NCBI GenBank assembly: GCA_044224905.1
Contig: JBGAJN010000002.1
Coordinates: 1,054,001-1,118,000 of the forward strand
Direction: 5' to 3'
Source: JBGAJN01 sp044224905
Lineage (GTDB): Bacteria > Verrucomicrobiota > Verrucomicrobiia > Limisphaerales > JBGAJN01
Length of the DNA stretch: 64,000 nt
Made by a program: the position numbers and the translations under genes. The notes beneath the pieces are model-generated. The model did no database searches, was not told the DNA's origin, and saw nothing but the letters and a program-made list of their open reading frames with translations. Shown one piece after another: positions 50,254 to 59,100 of the stretch. Position 1 is the stretch's first letter, and the number at the start of each line of letters is the position of its first letter.

Positions 50254-51630
50254 ATGATCCGTTGTTTACATGTGCTCTTGCTCGTTGCCTTCGCGATGCT
50301 CAACACCGTGGCGGCGGTGGAGACCAAACGTCCGCCGAACATCATCTTCATTCTCGCGGACGATCTGGGCTACGGTGATCTGGGCTGCTACGGTCAGCAG
50401 AAGATCAAGACGCCGAACCTCGATCGCATGGCGGCGGAGGGGATGAAGTTTACCAGCGGTTACGCGGGCTGCACGGTCTGCGCGCCGTCGCGTTGCACGC
50501 TGATGACCGGCAAGCACACGGGACACGCGACGATTCGCGGGAACCGGAATCCCGAGGTCGTGTTGCGCGCGGAGGATTTGACGGTGGCGGAACTGCTGCA
50601 ACGCGCGCATTACACCAACGCCTGCGTGGGCAAGTGGGGCCTCGGTTTTCCCGGCACGACAGGATTGCCGACAAAAAAGGGATTCAAGGAATTCTTCGGC
50701 TACTACACGCAGTTGGAGGCGCACAATTACTATCCGGCGCGTTTGGGGCGCAACGAGGACTTGTTTGAAATGCCGCACAATCAAAACGGTCAGCGCGGTG
50801 ATTATTCACCCGACTGGTTTACGCGCGGCGCGACCAACTACATTCGCGACGCCCAAAAAGGGCCGTTCTTTCTTTATCTCTGTTACCCGACGCCGCACGC
50901 GAACAACGAGGAGACCCGCGCCACGGGCAACGGCATGCAGGTGCCGAGTGACGCGCCGTACACCGGCGAGACTTGGCCGCAGCCCGAGAAGAACAAGGCG
51001 GCGATGATCACGCGCATGGACGCGGACATTGGGAAAATTCTCGAGCACTTGAAATTCTTTCACCTCGACGAAAACACGATCGTGTTCTTCTCGAGCGACA
51101 ACGGTCCGCACAAGGAAGGTGGCAACACGCCGGACTTCTTTGCGAGTCGCGGTCCGTTGCGCGGCATCAAGCGCGATCTCTACGAAGGTGGCGTTCGCGT
51201 GCCGTTCATCGTGCGCTGGCCGGGGCACATCAAGCCCGGCACGGTGAGCGATCTGCCGGTGGCGTTCTGGGATTTTCTGGCGACGGCGGCGGAGTTGTCG
51301 GGACAGAAAGCGCCTAGTGACACGGATGGAATTTCATTTCTCCCCACGTTGCTGGGCCAGACGCAGACGCAGCAGCACGAATTTCTCTATTGGGAATTCC
51401 ACGAAGGCGCGACGAAGCAAGCGGTGCGGATGGGGGATTGGAAAGCTGTGCGCCTCGGACCCGGTAAGCCGCTGGAACTTTACAACCTCAAGGTGGACAT
51501 CGGCGAAACGATGAATGTGGCCGACGCGAACCCAACGATCGTTGCGAAAATTGAGGCCTATTTGAAGACAGCCCGGACGGAATCAGAGTATTGGCCGATT
51601 CAATCCGGGCCGGCGAAGAAAAAGAAGTGA
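50254..51630 (+). CDS. Secreted sulfatase (CAPSR)
   Basis: 458 residues, the only sulfatase on the plus strand. Signal peptide MIRCLHVLLLVAFAMLNTVA. Marks: PNIIFILADDLGYGDLGCYG, formylglycine Cys76 in CAPSRCTLMTGK, CVGKWGLGFPG, FSSDNGPHKEGG, KRDLYEGGVRVPFIVRWPGH and the C-terminal ELYNLKVDIGETMNVAD. The tail is GPAKKKK. It is shorter than the others and close in motif to the sulfatase at 12135-14135 (CAPTRCC), which may be its paralogue. Alone on its strand, divergent from the phosphatase gene with a 109-base shared upstream region. Confidence 0.95.
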   Translation: MIRCLHVLLLVAFAMLNTVAAVETKRPPNIIFILADDLGYGDLGCYGQQKIKTPNLDRMAAEGMKFTSGYAGCTVCAPSRCTLMTGKHTGHATIRGNRNPEVVLRAEDLTVAELLQRAHYTNACVGKWGLGFPGTTGLPTKKGFKEFFGYYTQLEAHNYYPARLGRNEDLFEMPHNQNGQRGDYSPDWFTRGATNYIRDAQKGPFFLYLCYPTPHANNEETRATGNGMQVPSDAPYTGETWPQPEKNKAAMITRMDADIGKILEHLKFFHLDENTIVFFSSDNGPHKEGGNTPDFFASRGPLRGIKRDLYEGGVRVPFIVRWPGHIKPGTVSDLPVAFWDFLATAAELSGQKAPSDTDGISFLPTLLGQTQTQQHEFLYWEFHEGATKQAVRMGDWKAVRLGPGKPLELYNLKVDIGETMNVADANPTIVAKIEAYLKTARTESEYWPIQSGPAKKKK

Positions 51631-51648
51631 ACCGAAGTCGGGCGGGCG

Positions 51649-51807
51649 TCAGTGCGACGACAGGCAGCCGAACTTGGAGAACAACAGGAAGAACGCGGCG
51701 CTACCGACACCGAGCAGAACGAAGCTGCCTTTGGACGCGGCGACGATTCCGCAACCGATAACCACTGCCATAATCAACACCGTCGCCATGATCGAAATCA
51801 ATTTCAT
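51649..51807 (-). CDS. Small two-helix membrane protein
   Basis: 52 residues, ATG at 51807, TGA at 51649-51651. The sequence has a first hydrophobic segment MKLISIMATVLIMAVVIGCG and a second one SFVLLGVGSAAFFLLFSKFG. Convergent with the sulfatase (19 bases between the ends) and well separated from the cytochrome gene. No family recognised. It has a sensible composition and a good start. Could be a small membrane protein or, less likely, a chance frame. Confidence 0.5.
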   Translation of the reverse strand: MKLISIMATVLIMAVVIGCGIVAASKGSFVLLGVGSAAFFLLFSKFGCLSSH

Positions 51808-51881
51808 GGCCGCGACTGTAGCAATGTTGCCGAGAGTTGCAAGAAATGGCGTTGGTGCTTTTTAGTTTTATTCCGGAGGGC

Positions 51882-52313
51882 CTATTTCCGAAAGGATTTC
51901 ACCGTGGCGATGAGCGCGGTGATTTGCTCGCCGGTGAGTTTTTCGCCATAGGCGGGCATCAGCGGTTTGCCCGCCTTGTCGAGTCGGCCTTCGATGATCT
52001 GGCGCCTAATTTCGGCGTCGGGTAGCTGGCTTTGGGTCAAATCTTTCACGCCGAGTTTGCGTGCGGCGGGCGTCCGGGCGCGGCCATCCGGGCCGTGACA
52101 CGACGCGCAATTGGCGAGGAATACACTCTTGTCGGTCTCCGCAGCGATGGCTTGCGTGTCTCCAATCTCGGCGCACGAAAACGCGACCAGCAAGCATGTG
52201 AGAAGGCGAAGACGCTGTTCCGGTCGCGGTTGCTGGAAGAGCTTGCCGCGGCTTGGGACACGATGGATTGACCAAGTGGGCGGGACTAAAGACGCGGCGA
52301 ATGTCCGATACAT
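51882..52313 (-). CDS. Secreted mono-haem cytochrome c
   Basis: 143 residues if started at ATG 52313; other ATG codons at 52331 and 52373 are possible. The signal segment RLRLLTCLLVAFS lies at about residues 34-46, unusually far from the start, so the true start may be a downstream non-ATG codon. The haem site is CASCH near residue 69, with VFLANCASCHGPDGR, and MPAYGEKLT provides a Met ligand. Class I cytochrome c, electron carrier of the periplasm. It is divergent from nadB with about 145 bases between. Confidence 0.85.
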   Translation of the reverse strand: MYRTFAASLVPPTWSIHRVPSRGKLFQQPRPEQRLRLLTCLLVAFSCAEIGDTQAIAAETDKSVFLANCASCHGPDGRARTPAARKLGVKDLTQSQLPDAEIRRQIIEGRLDKAGKPLMPAYGEKLTGEQITALIATVKSFRK

Positions 52314-52458
52314 GTTTAGTTTGTAGTGCATCGAATCTTCGCGTGGCAACCCTGCTCGCGATAAAGCCGCCACGCTCGTCTGGTTTCAAAATGCTGACGG
52401 GTGATGCAGTTTGCGCCATTGCGTCGGAGGCTGTTTGCGTTAATCCTTACCGGCGTTC

Positions 52459-54075
52459 ATGAAACGATTCGATTACCTCGTGCTCGGCAGCGGCATTGCC
52501 GGCTTGACCTTCGCCTTGAAGGTGGCCCGCCACGGGCGCGTGGCGATCATCACCAAGAAGAATCGCGCGGACTCCAACACGAACTGGGCGCAGGGCGGCA
52601 TCGCCGCGGTCACGAGCAAGGAAGACTCGGTGGAGATGCACGTGCGCGACACGCTCACGGCGGGCGCCGGATTGTGCCGGGAAGCGGTTGTGCGGCAGAT
52701 CATCGCCGAGGGGCCGGCGCGGATTCAGGAATTGATCGAACTCGGCACGAAATTCACCGAACGCGAAGTGCCGAATACGCCGGGCACGCACGAACTCGAT
52801 CTTACGAAAGAAGGCGGTCACTCCAAGCGGCGCGTGTTGCACGCGAAGGACGCGACGGGCCGCGAGATCGAGCGCGCATTGCTCGATGCCGTTGCGCGCC
52901 AGCCGAACATCGAAGTCTTCGAAAACCATTTTGCGATCGATCTCATCACGACGAAGAAGCTCGGCATCGCGGGGCCGAATCGGTGCCTTGGGGTTTATGT
53001 GTTGTCGGACGGACCGGGGCACGTGAATACGTTTGCCGCGCCGGTGACGCTGCTGGCGACTGGTGGTTGCGGAAAGGTTTATCTCTACACGACGAACCCG
53101 GACATCGCGACGGGTGACGGCGTGGCGATGGCATTCCGCGCCGGAGCTGGCGTGGCGAACATGGAGTTCGTGCAATTTCATCCGACGTGCTTGTTCCACC
53201 CGAAGGCGCGCACGTTATTGATCACCGAAGCCGTGCGCGGGGAAGGCGGTTACCTGCTGGGCGCGGATGGCCAGCGCTTCATGCACCGCTACGATTCGCG
53301 CTTGGAACTTGCCCCGCGGGATATCGTCGCGCGCGCGATCGACAGCGAGATGAAGCGCACCGGTGCCGATCACCTCTGGCTCGACATCACGCACAAGCCC
53401 GCGCCGTTCATCATTTCGCACTTCCCGAACATCTACGAACGCCTCCTGCGACTCGGCATCGACATTACGAAGGAACCGATTCCCGTCGTGCCCGCGGCCC
53501 ATTACCAATGCGGCGGCGTGCTCACGAACGTGAATGGCGAAACGGAAATTGCCGGGCTGTACGCGGTGGGCGAAGTTGCGTGCACGGGCTTGCACGGGGC
53601 GAACCGACTCGCGAGCAATTCGCTGCTCGAAGCCCTCGTGTGCGCGCACCGCGCCGCGGAGCAAGTCCTCGCCAATCCCTTGCCGAAAGTGGAGGCGAAC
53701 ATTCCTTTCTGGCAATCCGGCAAGGCGACGAACGCGGATGAGATGGTCGTCATCTCGCACAACTGGGACGAGATCCGCCGGTTGATGTGGGACTACGTCG
53801 GCATCGTGCGCACGAACAAGCGGTTGCTGCGAGCGTTCGCCCGCATCGCGAATTTGCAGGACGAGATTCGCGAATACTATTGGGACTTCATCGTGACCAG
53901 CGATCTCTTGGAGTTGCGTAACATCGCGACCGTTGCGGAACTGATCATCTCCAGCGCGTTGCAGCGGCCGGAGAGCCGCGGCTTGCATTACAACCTCGAC
54001 TATCCGAACGCGGATCCCGCATGGGCGCAGCGCGACACAATCGTGCGGAGAAAATCCGAAACGTCCGCGACTTAG
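52459..54075 (+). CDS. nadB: L-aspartate oxidase
   Basis: 538 residues, normal for NadB, which oxidises L-aspartate to iminoaspartate in NAD synthesis. FAD-binding GSGIAGLTFALKVA at the N-terminus. TKKNRADSNTNWAQGGIAAV is the diagnostic FAD/substrate segment, and GGHSKRRVLHAKDATGREIE another. MEFVQFHPTCLF and EAVRGEGGYLLGADG contain the substrate-binding and active-site residues, and AHYQCGGVLTN and GLHGANRLASNSLLEALVCA are also typical. No signal peptide: cytoplasmic. No other nad genes are nearby. It is followed 13 bases later by a lipoprotein gene. Confidence 0.96.
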   Translation: MKRFDYLVLGSGIAGLTFALKVARHGRVAIITKKNRADSNTNWAQGGIAAVTSKEDSVEMHVRDTLTAGAGLCREAVVRQIIAEGPARIQELIELGTKFTEREVPNTPGTHELDLTKEGGHSKRRVLHAKDATGREIERALLDAVARQPNIEVFENHFAIDLITTKKLGIAGPNRCLGVYVLSDGPGHVNTFAAPVTLLATGGCGKVYLYTTNPDIATGDGVAMAFRAGAGVANMEFVQFHPTCLFHPKARTLLITEAVRGEGGYLLGADGQRFMHRYDSRLELAPRDIVARAIDSEMKRTGADHLWLDITHKPAPFIISHFPNIYERLLRLGIDITKEPIPVVPAAHYQCGGVLTNVNGETEIAGLYAVGEVACTGLHGANRLASNSLLEALVCAHRAAEQVLANPLPKVEANIPFWQSGKATNADEMVVISHNWDEIRRLMWDYVGIVRTNKRLLRAFARIANLQDEIREYYWDFIVTSDLLELRNIATVAELIISSALQRPESRGLHYNLDYPNADPAWAQRDTIVRRKSETSAT

Positions 54076-54088
54076 AAACTCTTTGAAC

Positions 54089-54571
54089 ATGAAAACGACT
54101 CTTACACTTTTCGCGTGTCTTCTCCTCTGGTGCGGTTGCAGTAGCGTCGAGGGGCCGTCGGTGAGCCTCGTCAACGTGCAGTTCACCCAGGCGACGGCGC
54201 TCGAAACGACGACCATCTTTACGATGCGCCTGAACAACGAGCAGCCCGCCCCGGTGAAGTTCTCCGGCGGCGTGCATAAGATTTACCTTAACGGACTCTA
54301 CGTTGGCGAAGGGCTCGTTGATCAAGCGGTGGAAGTGCCACGGCTCGGATCGATCACGCACGACGTGACCGTTCACTTGAGCAACCTCGCGCTCGTCACG
54401 CGCATCAAATCGATCATCGAGGCGAAGAGTTTCGAATATAAGATCAAAAGCGTGTTCCACGGCGTGTCGCCTTCAGGTCGGTGGCATTCGACCAGCGAAG
54501 GCCGCTTGGACATAAAAGATTTTCAACCAACTCCACCGCCCGCATCGGTGCCGGCAACCGATGCGAAATGA
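54089..54571 (+). CDS. LEA14-like (LEA type 2/WHy) lipoprotein
   Basis: 160 residues from ATG at 54089. Lipoprotein signal MKTTLTLFACLLLWCGC: the lipidation Cys is in WCGCSS, about residue 17 or so. The mature domain has the WHy/LEA14 pattern: SVSLVNVQFTQATALETTTI, FTMRLNNEQPAPVKFSGGVHK, and ITHDVTVHLSNLALVTRI. Such proteins are usually membrane-anchored and of unknown role in bacteria. It follows nadB by 13 bases and may be co-transcribed. A hairpin and a tRNA follow. Confidence 0.78.
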   Translation: MKTTLTLFACLLLWCGCSSVEGPSVSLVNVQFTQATALETTTIFTMRLNNEQPAPVKFSGGVHKIYLNGLYVGEGLVDQAVEVPRLGSITHDVTVHLSNLALVTRIKSIIEAKSFEYKIKSVFHGVSPSGRWHSTSEGRLDIKDFQPTPPPASVPATDAK

Positions 54572-54609
54572 GTGCCGTCGGCGCCTGAAGAAATTCTTGA
54601 ACTATTTCA

Positions 54610-54634
54610 GCGAGCCGCTAACTTTTCGGCTCGC
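54610..54634 (+). terminator. Stem-loop between lipoprotein gene and tRNA
   Basis: CGAGCCG (54611-54617) pairs with CGGCTCG (54627-54633), with an extra G-C pair at each end; loop of 9 bases containing TTTT. It lies 38 bases after the lipoprotein stop and 5 before the tRNA. No T-run follows, so it is only a possible terminator for the gene upstream, or a processing structure. Confidence 0.45.
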
Positions 54635-54638
54635 GGTC

Positions 54639-54713
54639 GGACGCTTAGCTCAGTGGTAGAGCATTACCTTCACACGGTAGGGGTCGCAGGTTCGAAACCT
54701 GCAGCGTCCACCA
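54639..54713 (+). tRNA. tRNA-Val(CAC), CCA encoded
   Basis: Full cloverleaf: acceptor GGACGCT pairs with AGCGTCC (54703-54709), D-arm GCTC...GAGC, anticodon stem TTACC/GGTAG with loop TTCACAC giving anticodon CAC (valine), T-arm GCAGG-TTCGAAA-CCTGC, discriminator A and CCA at 54711-54713. 72 bases plus CCA. No insertions. Confidence 0.95.
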
Positions 54714-54814
54714 TCCCTCCTCTTGGTCCCTCATCTGCGTAGAATTTGCTTGGCCGTTCATCGATTAGGGCTCGGCACTCGACGCGTCCCACTTCATCCG
54801 CTAAGTTCGCTTTC

Positions 54815-56029
54815 ATGAGCGCCATCGCTACTGAATCGCTGCCCGATGCCCACGGCCATTTTGGCCAATACGGCGGACGTTACGTGCCTGAGACTTTGAT
54901 GCATCCGTTGCAAGAACTGGAGGCAGAATACTTTCGCGCGCAGCAAGATCCGGAATTCCAACGCGAGTTGAGTTATTACCTGACGGAATTCGTCGGTCGT
55001 CCCACGCCGCTTTATTTTGCTGAACGGCTCACTAAGGAACTCGGCGGCGCGAAGATTTATCTCAAGCGCGAAGACCTCAACCACACCGGCGCGCATAAGA
55101 TCAACAATGCGATGGGGCAAATCCTCCTCGCCAAGCGCATGGGGAAGACGCGGATCATTGCTGAAACCGGCGCGGGCCAGCACGGCGTTGCGACCGCCAC
55201 AGTTGCCGCGATGTTCGGCTTGAAGTGCGTGATCTACATGGGCGCAGTGGATTGCCGGCGTCAGGAGTTGAACGTGTATCGCATGAAGATGCTCGGTTCG
55301 GAGGTTGTGCCCGTTCACGCTGGACAAAAGACGCTCAAAGAAGCCGTCAACGAAGCCATGCGCGACTGGGTTACGAATGTCCGCAGCACACATTACATTC
55401 TCGGCACCGCTTATGGAGCGCATCCGTACCCGGTGATGGTGCGGAATTTTCAACGGGTCATCGGCGACGAAGCGCGCCGACAGATTCTCGAAAAGGAAGA
55501 GCGCCTGCCGGACTTGCTCGTCGCGTGTGTCGGCGGCGGTTCGAATGCGATCGGTCTCTTCTATCCGTTCCTCGGCGACAAAACCGTGAAGATGGTCGGC
55601 GTGGAAGCCGGAGGTTTGGGGATCAAGCCGGAGCAACACGCGGCGCGTTTTCAGGGCGGCTCGCTCGGCGTATTGCAAGGCACGCGCAGCTACATTCTCC
55701 AGGACGAGTTCGGTCAGATCCAATCCACCCACAGCGTCAGCGCTGGTTTGGATTACGCAGCGGTCGGGCCGGAGCACGCGTGGTTGCGCGACCAAAACCG
55801 CGTGGAATACAGCTACGCGACCGACGACAAGGCGCTCGAAGCGTTCATGAAACTGGCGCGTCTCGAAGGCATCATCCCCGCGTTGGAGAGCTCGCATGCC
55901 GTTGCCGAAGTCATCCAACGCGCGCCGAAGATGTCCAAGGATTCCCTCGTCATCGTAAACCTCTCGGGCCGCGGTGATAAGGACGTGGCCCAAGTGGCAT
56001 CCAAGGTCGGTTTGAAGATGCCGGAGTAA
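54815..56029 (+). CDS. trpB: Tryptophan synthase beta subunit
   Basis: 404 residues from ATG at 54815, which begins MSAIATESLPDAHGHFGQYG; the upstream frame from 54746 is an extension. Hallmarks: GGRYVPETLMHPLQELE, then KREDLNHTGAHKINNA with the PLP Lys95, and IAETGAGQHGVATATVAAMF. CVGGGSNAIGLFYPF holds the PLP phosphate site. YVDCRRQELNVYRMKML-like VDCRRQELNVYRMKMLG and DQNRVEYSYATDDKAL complete the family. It joins indole and serine to make tryptophan. The alpha subunit is not adjacent. A normal, chromosomal gene. Confidence 0.97.
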   Translation: MSAIATESLPDAHGHFGQYGGRYVPETLMHPLQELEAEYFRAQQDPEFQRELSYYLTEFVGRPTPLYFAERLTKELGGAKIYLKREDLNHTGAHKINNAMGQILLAKRMGKTRIIAETGAGQHGVATATVAAMFGLKCVIYMGAVDCRRQELNVYRMKMLGSEVVPVHAGQKTLKEAVNEAMRDWVTNVRSTHYILGTAYGAHPYPVMVRNFQRVIGDEARRQILEKEERLPDLLVACVGGGSNAIGLFYPFLGDKTVKMVGVEAGGLGIKPEQHAARFQGGSLGVLQGTRSYILQDEFGQIQSTHSVSAGLDYAAVGPEHAWLRDQNRVEYSYATDDKALEAFMKLARLEGIIPALESSHAVAEVIQRAPKMSKDSLVIVNLSGRGDKDVAQVASKVGLKMPE

Positions 56030-56166
56030 GGCTTCGCACGGTTGGTTTTGTGCCTGAATTGACGGCTCTGGGAGCTATTTCTGCCTAGCGCCGAGGGCGT
56101 TTTCTGGCATTATGGTTGGCATCCATGGTTTGAAGTGTGCAACCGCTTCACGCTGGGAAAACTATA

Positions 56167-59100
56167 ATGAACCGACGCGCCCTGTTCCTATCGCTTCTGA
56201 TTTTATTCGTGGTGGTTGTTGGTTTGCGTTTTTCCCAGGAGAAGCCAGCTCTACAACTCACCGCGACGGCGACGGAGGAAACATCACGAACTCAACCTGT
56301 TTCTAAAATCTCCCAGACGAAACGCGCAGAAAAGCCATCGGCAAAAGCCGCAACTGCGGTGCGTCCGGTGCCGGTCATTGCTAAGCCCACTTCCGCTGAT
56401 CCCACGTTGGCGCGGTTTCAGGAATGGTATGGCCGATACCTCGCCGCGTCGTCGGCTGAGCGGGAGGCGATGGAAGGTGAAGGCGCGAAGTTGGCGCAGG
56501 AACGTCGCCCGGTTTTCAAAAAACTAATCACGGAAAATCCGCGCGAGGCTCTTCAACAAGCCGTGCCGATGGTGGTGCGCCAGGAATTGCCCGCGAGTAT
56601 TCTGAGTGAACTGGAGCAACCGTTGAATGGCGTGGCGACGTTGCGGGTTTATCAGGGCGCGCCTCTGCCGGGTGAGCCGCGACCGGTTCGCTCGCTGACT
56701 GTGCGCAAGGCGGAGTTCAAAGACGGCAGCACGTACCAAGCATACGTTTACGGTCGTCGCGCGGAAACGCTGACGTGGACCGCAGGCGCGTCGCTCAACG
56801 GCGTGGCTGTGGATTCCGCGTTCGCGGTGAATGAGGATCCGCTGCGCCGTTTGGAAGTGGGTGAGTTGCCGCCATCGACCAAGCCGTCCGTGACGATCTG
56901 CCCGGTTTCCGGCAACAAAACCGAGGGCGGCAATCTGCAAACGGGCGAGACGATTTCCGACCAGACGCCCGCGGTGGAAACGGCGACAGAGATTGTCTAC
57001 TTCTGCGGCGGCGCCCACATCGACCTCTACAAGCAGACGCTCATCATGGGCGAGGGAGTTTCCGGCGGAACATTCGGCTTTACCGGCATCTTGCCCGCGG
57101 CTCCAACGCCGTCGCTGGGTATCGTGAAGGTGCTGGCGATCCCAATGTCGTATGCGGACCAAAACGCCGTGCCAAGCACGGAGGCGGCGCTCTACACGAC
57201 GTTGCGCGACGTGGGTGATTTCTACGCCAAGGCATCATTCGGCCGGCTCACATTGGTTGGCGTCGTGACGCCTCCGATCAAGCTTCCGCACAACGAGGCG
57301 TGGTACGTGAACCGTGATACTTCGAACGGTGGTGACATTGATGGCGAAGGTCTCGAGCACGCGCACGCCCGCGAAGAGGCGCGTAAGTTGGGCTTCGATT
57401 CGACCGACTACGATTGCGTCGTGGTGCGGCACAACGGCGGGCCTGGCAGCTACGGCGGCTTGGGCGGCGGCAGCAGTGTCTGGGCGCGCAGCGACAGCAT
57501 GACGTTGTGGGCGCACGAGATCGGGCACTGCTTCGCGCTCGCCCACGCAAATTTTTGGGACACCGCGGGCACCAGCGCAATCGGAGCCGGCGCGAACCAG
57601 GAATACGGCGACAGTTACGACATCATGGGTGGCGGCGGTGCGAATGGCCACTACAACGCGCAAGCCAAGTTTCAGATTAAGTGGATGCCGTCGAACTACG
57701 TTCAGAACGTCACGCAGAGCGGGGTGTATCGCATCTACGCGATGGACCAGGCCGTCCTTGATCCGTCGCGGCGCTACGCGATGACGGTATTGAAGGATTC
57801 GCAAAAAACCTATTGGGGCGAGGTCCGCTCGCTGTTCGATTCCAACCCGTGGGTGAAAAACGGAATGCTGCTCGGCTGGCGTTATCCGAACGGCTCCGGC
57901 GGCAACCTCCAACTCATCGACACCACGCCGGGTTCGCCGTTTGCCAAGGAAGACGCCCCGATTTCGTTGGGCAACACATTCTCCGATTTCGAGAGCGGCA
58001 TTCACATGACCACTGTCGCAACGAACGACTCGCCCCGTTACGTGGATGTGGTGGTGAACTTCGGGCAATTCCCCACCAATCACCGTCCGACGCTGTTGCT
58101 GTCCGCCTCGGCGGACGTGGTTCCGGTCGGAGCCACGGTGACGTTCACCGCCACGGCGAGCGATGCTGATGGCGACGCGCTGGCGTACGCTTGGCAACAT
58201 TTTGGCGATTCAACGGTGAAGATTGTTTCGCCCAACTCGCCGGTCATCACTCGCACGTTCTCGTCGGCGGGCACCTACGTCGTGACCTGCACGGTAAGTG
58301 ATATGAAAGGCGGCACGACGACTCGTAATCAACTCATCACCGTGGGCAGTGGGAACAGCCGCTACACGATCAGTGGTCGGGTGACTCAACTGGGACAGGG
58401 GTTGCAGGATGTGGCCGTTACGGCGAATGGTGCGAACGGCGTCGTCTCGGATGCCGACGGTTATTTCACCATCCCGAATCTGGCGGCCAATACCTACGTG
58501 ATGACGCCGCTGCTCTACGGCTACACGTTTGGCGAAGTTTTTGAAAATTCCGTGAACGTCGGCCCCAGCTTTGACGGGGCGAACTTTGAGGCCACGCCAT
58601 TGCCGGTGGTTACGATCTCCGCGACGGTCTCCAACGCAAGCGAGCTGGCGCCGGTGACGCCCGGCCGCTTTACCCTCACACGCACGGGCGACCTCAGCCA
58701 AGACCTCGTGGTGAACGTGAACACCGCACTCGGCGGCGCGACCAAAGGCACCGACTACACTTTCACGCCGGATTACGTCGCCGGTTCGCAGGGCTTCAGC
58801 ACGTTCACGATTCCGGCGGACACCAACGCCCTCGACATCGTCGTGACGCCGCTCGTTGATACTATTCAAGAGGGGCCGGAAACGGTGATCCTGCAGCTCG
58901 GTCCCGGCAACGGCTACCTCGTCGGCACGCAATCCTCCGCCACCGTGGTAATTGACGACGACGACACTGCGCTTCCGAAAGTCTCCCTGGCAGCGACGGC
59001 CTCTGAGACGACGGAGAACAGCGGAGTGCCCGCGGTGTTGACGTTCACTCGCACCGGAGCGACGACTTCGAATCTGACCGTGAACTATTCGGTGAGCGGC

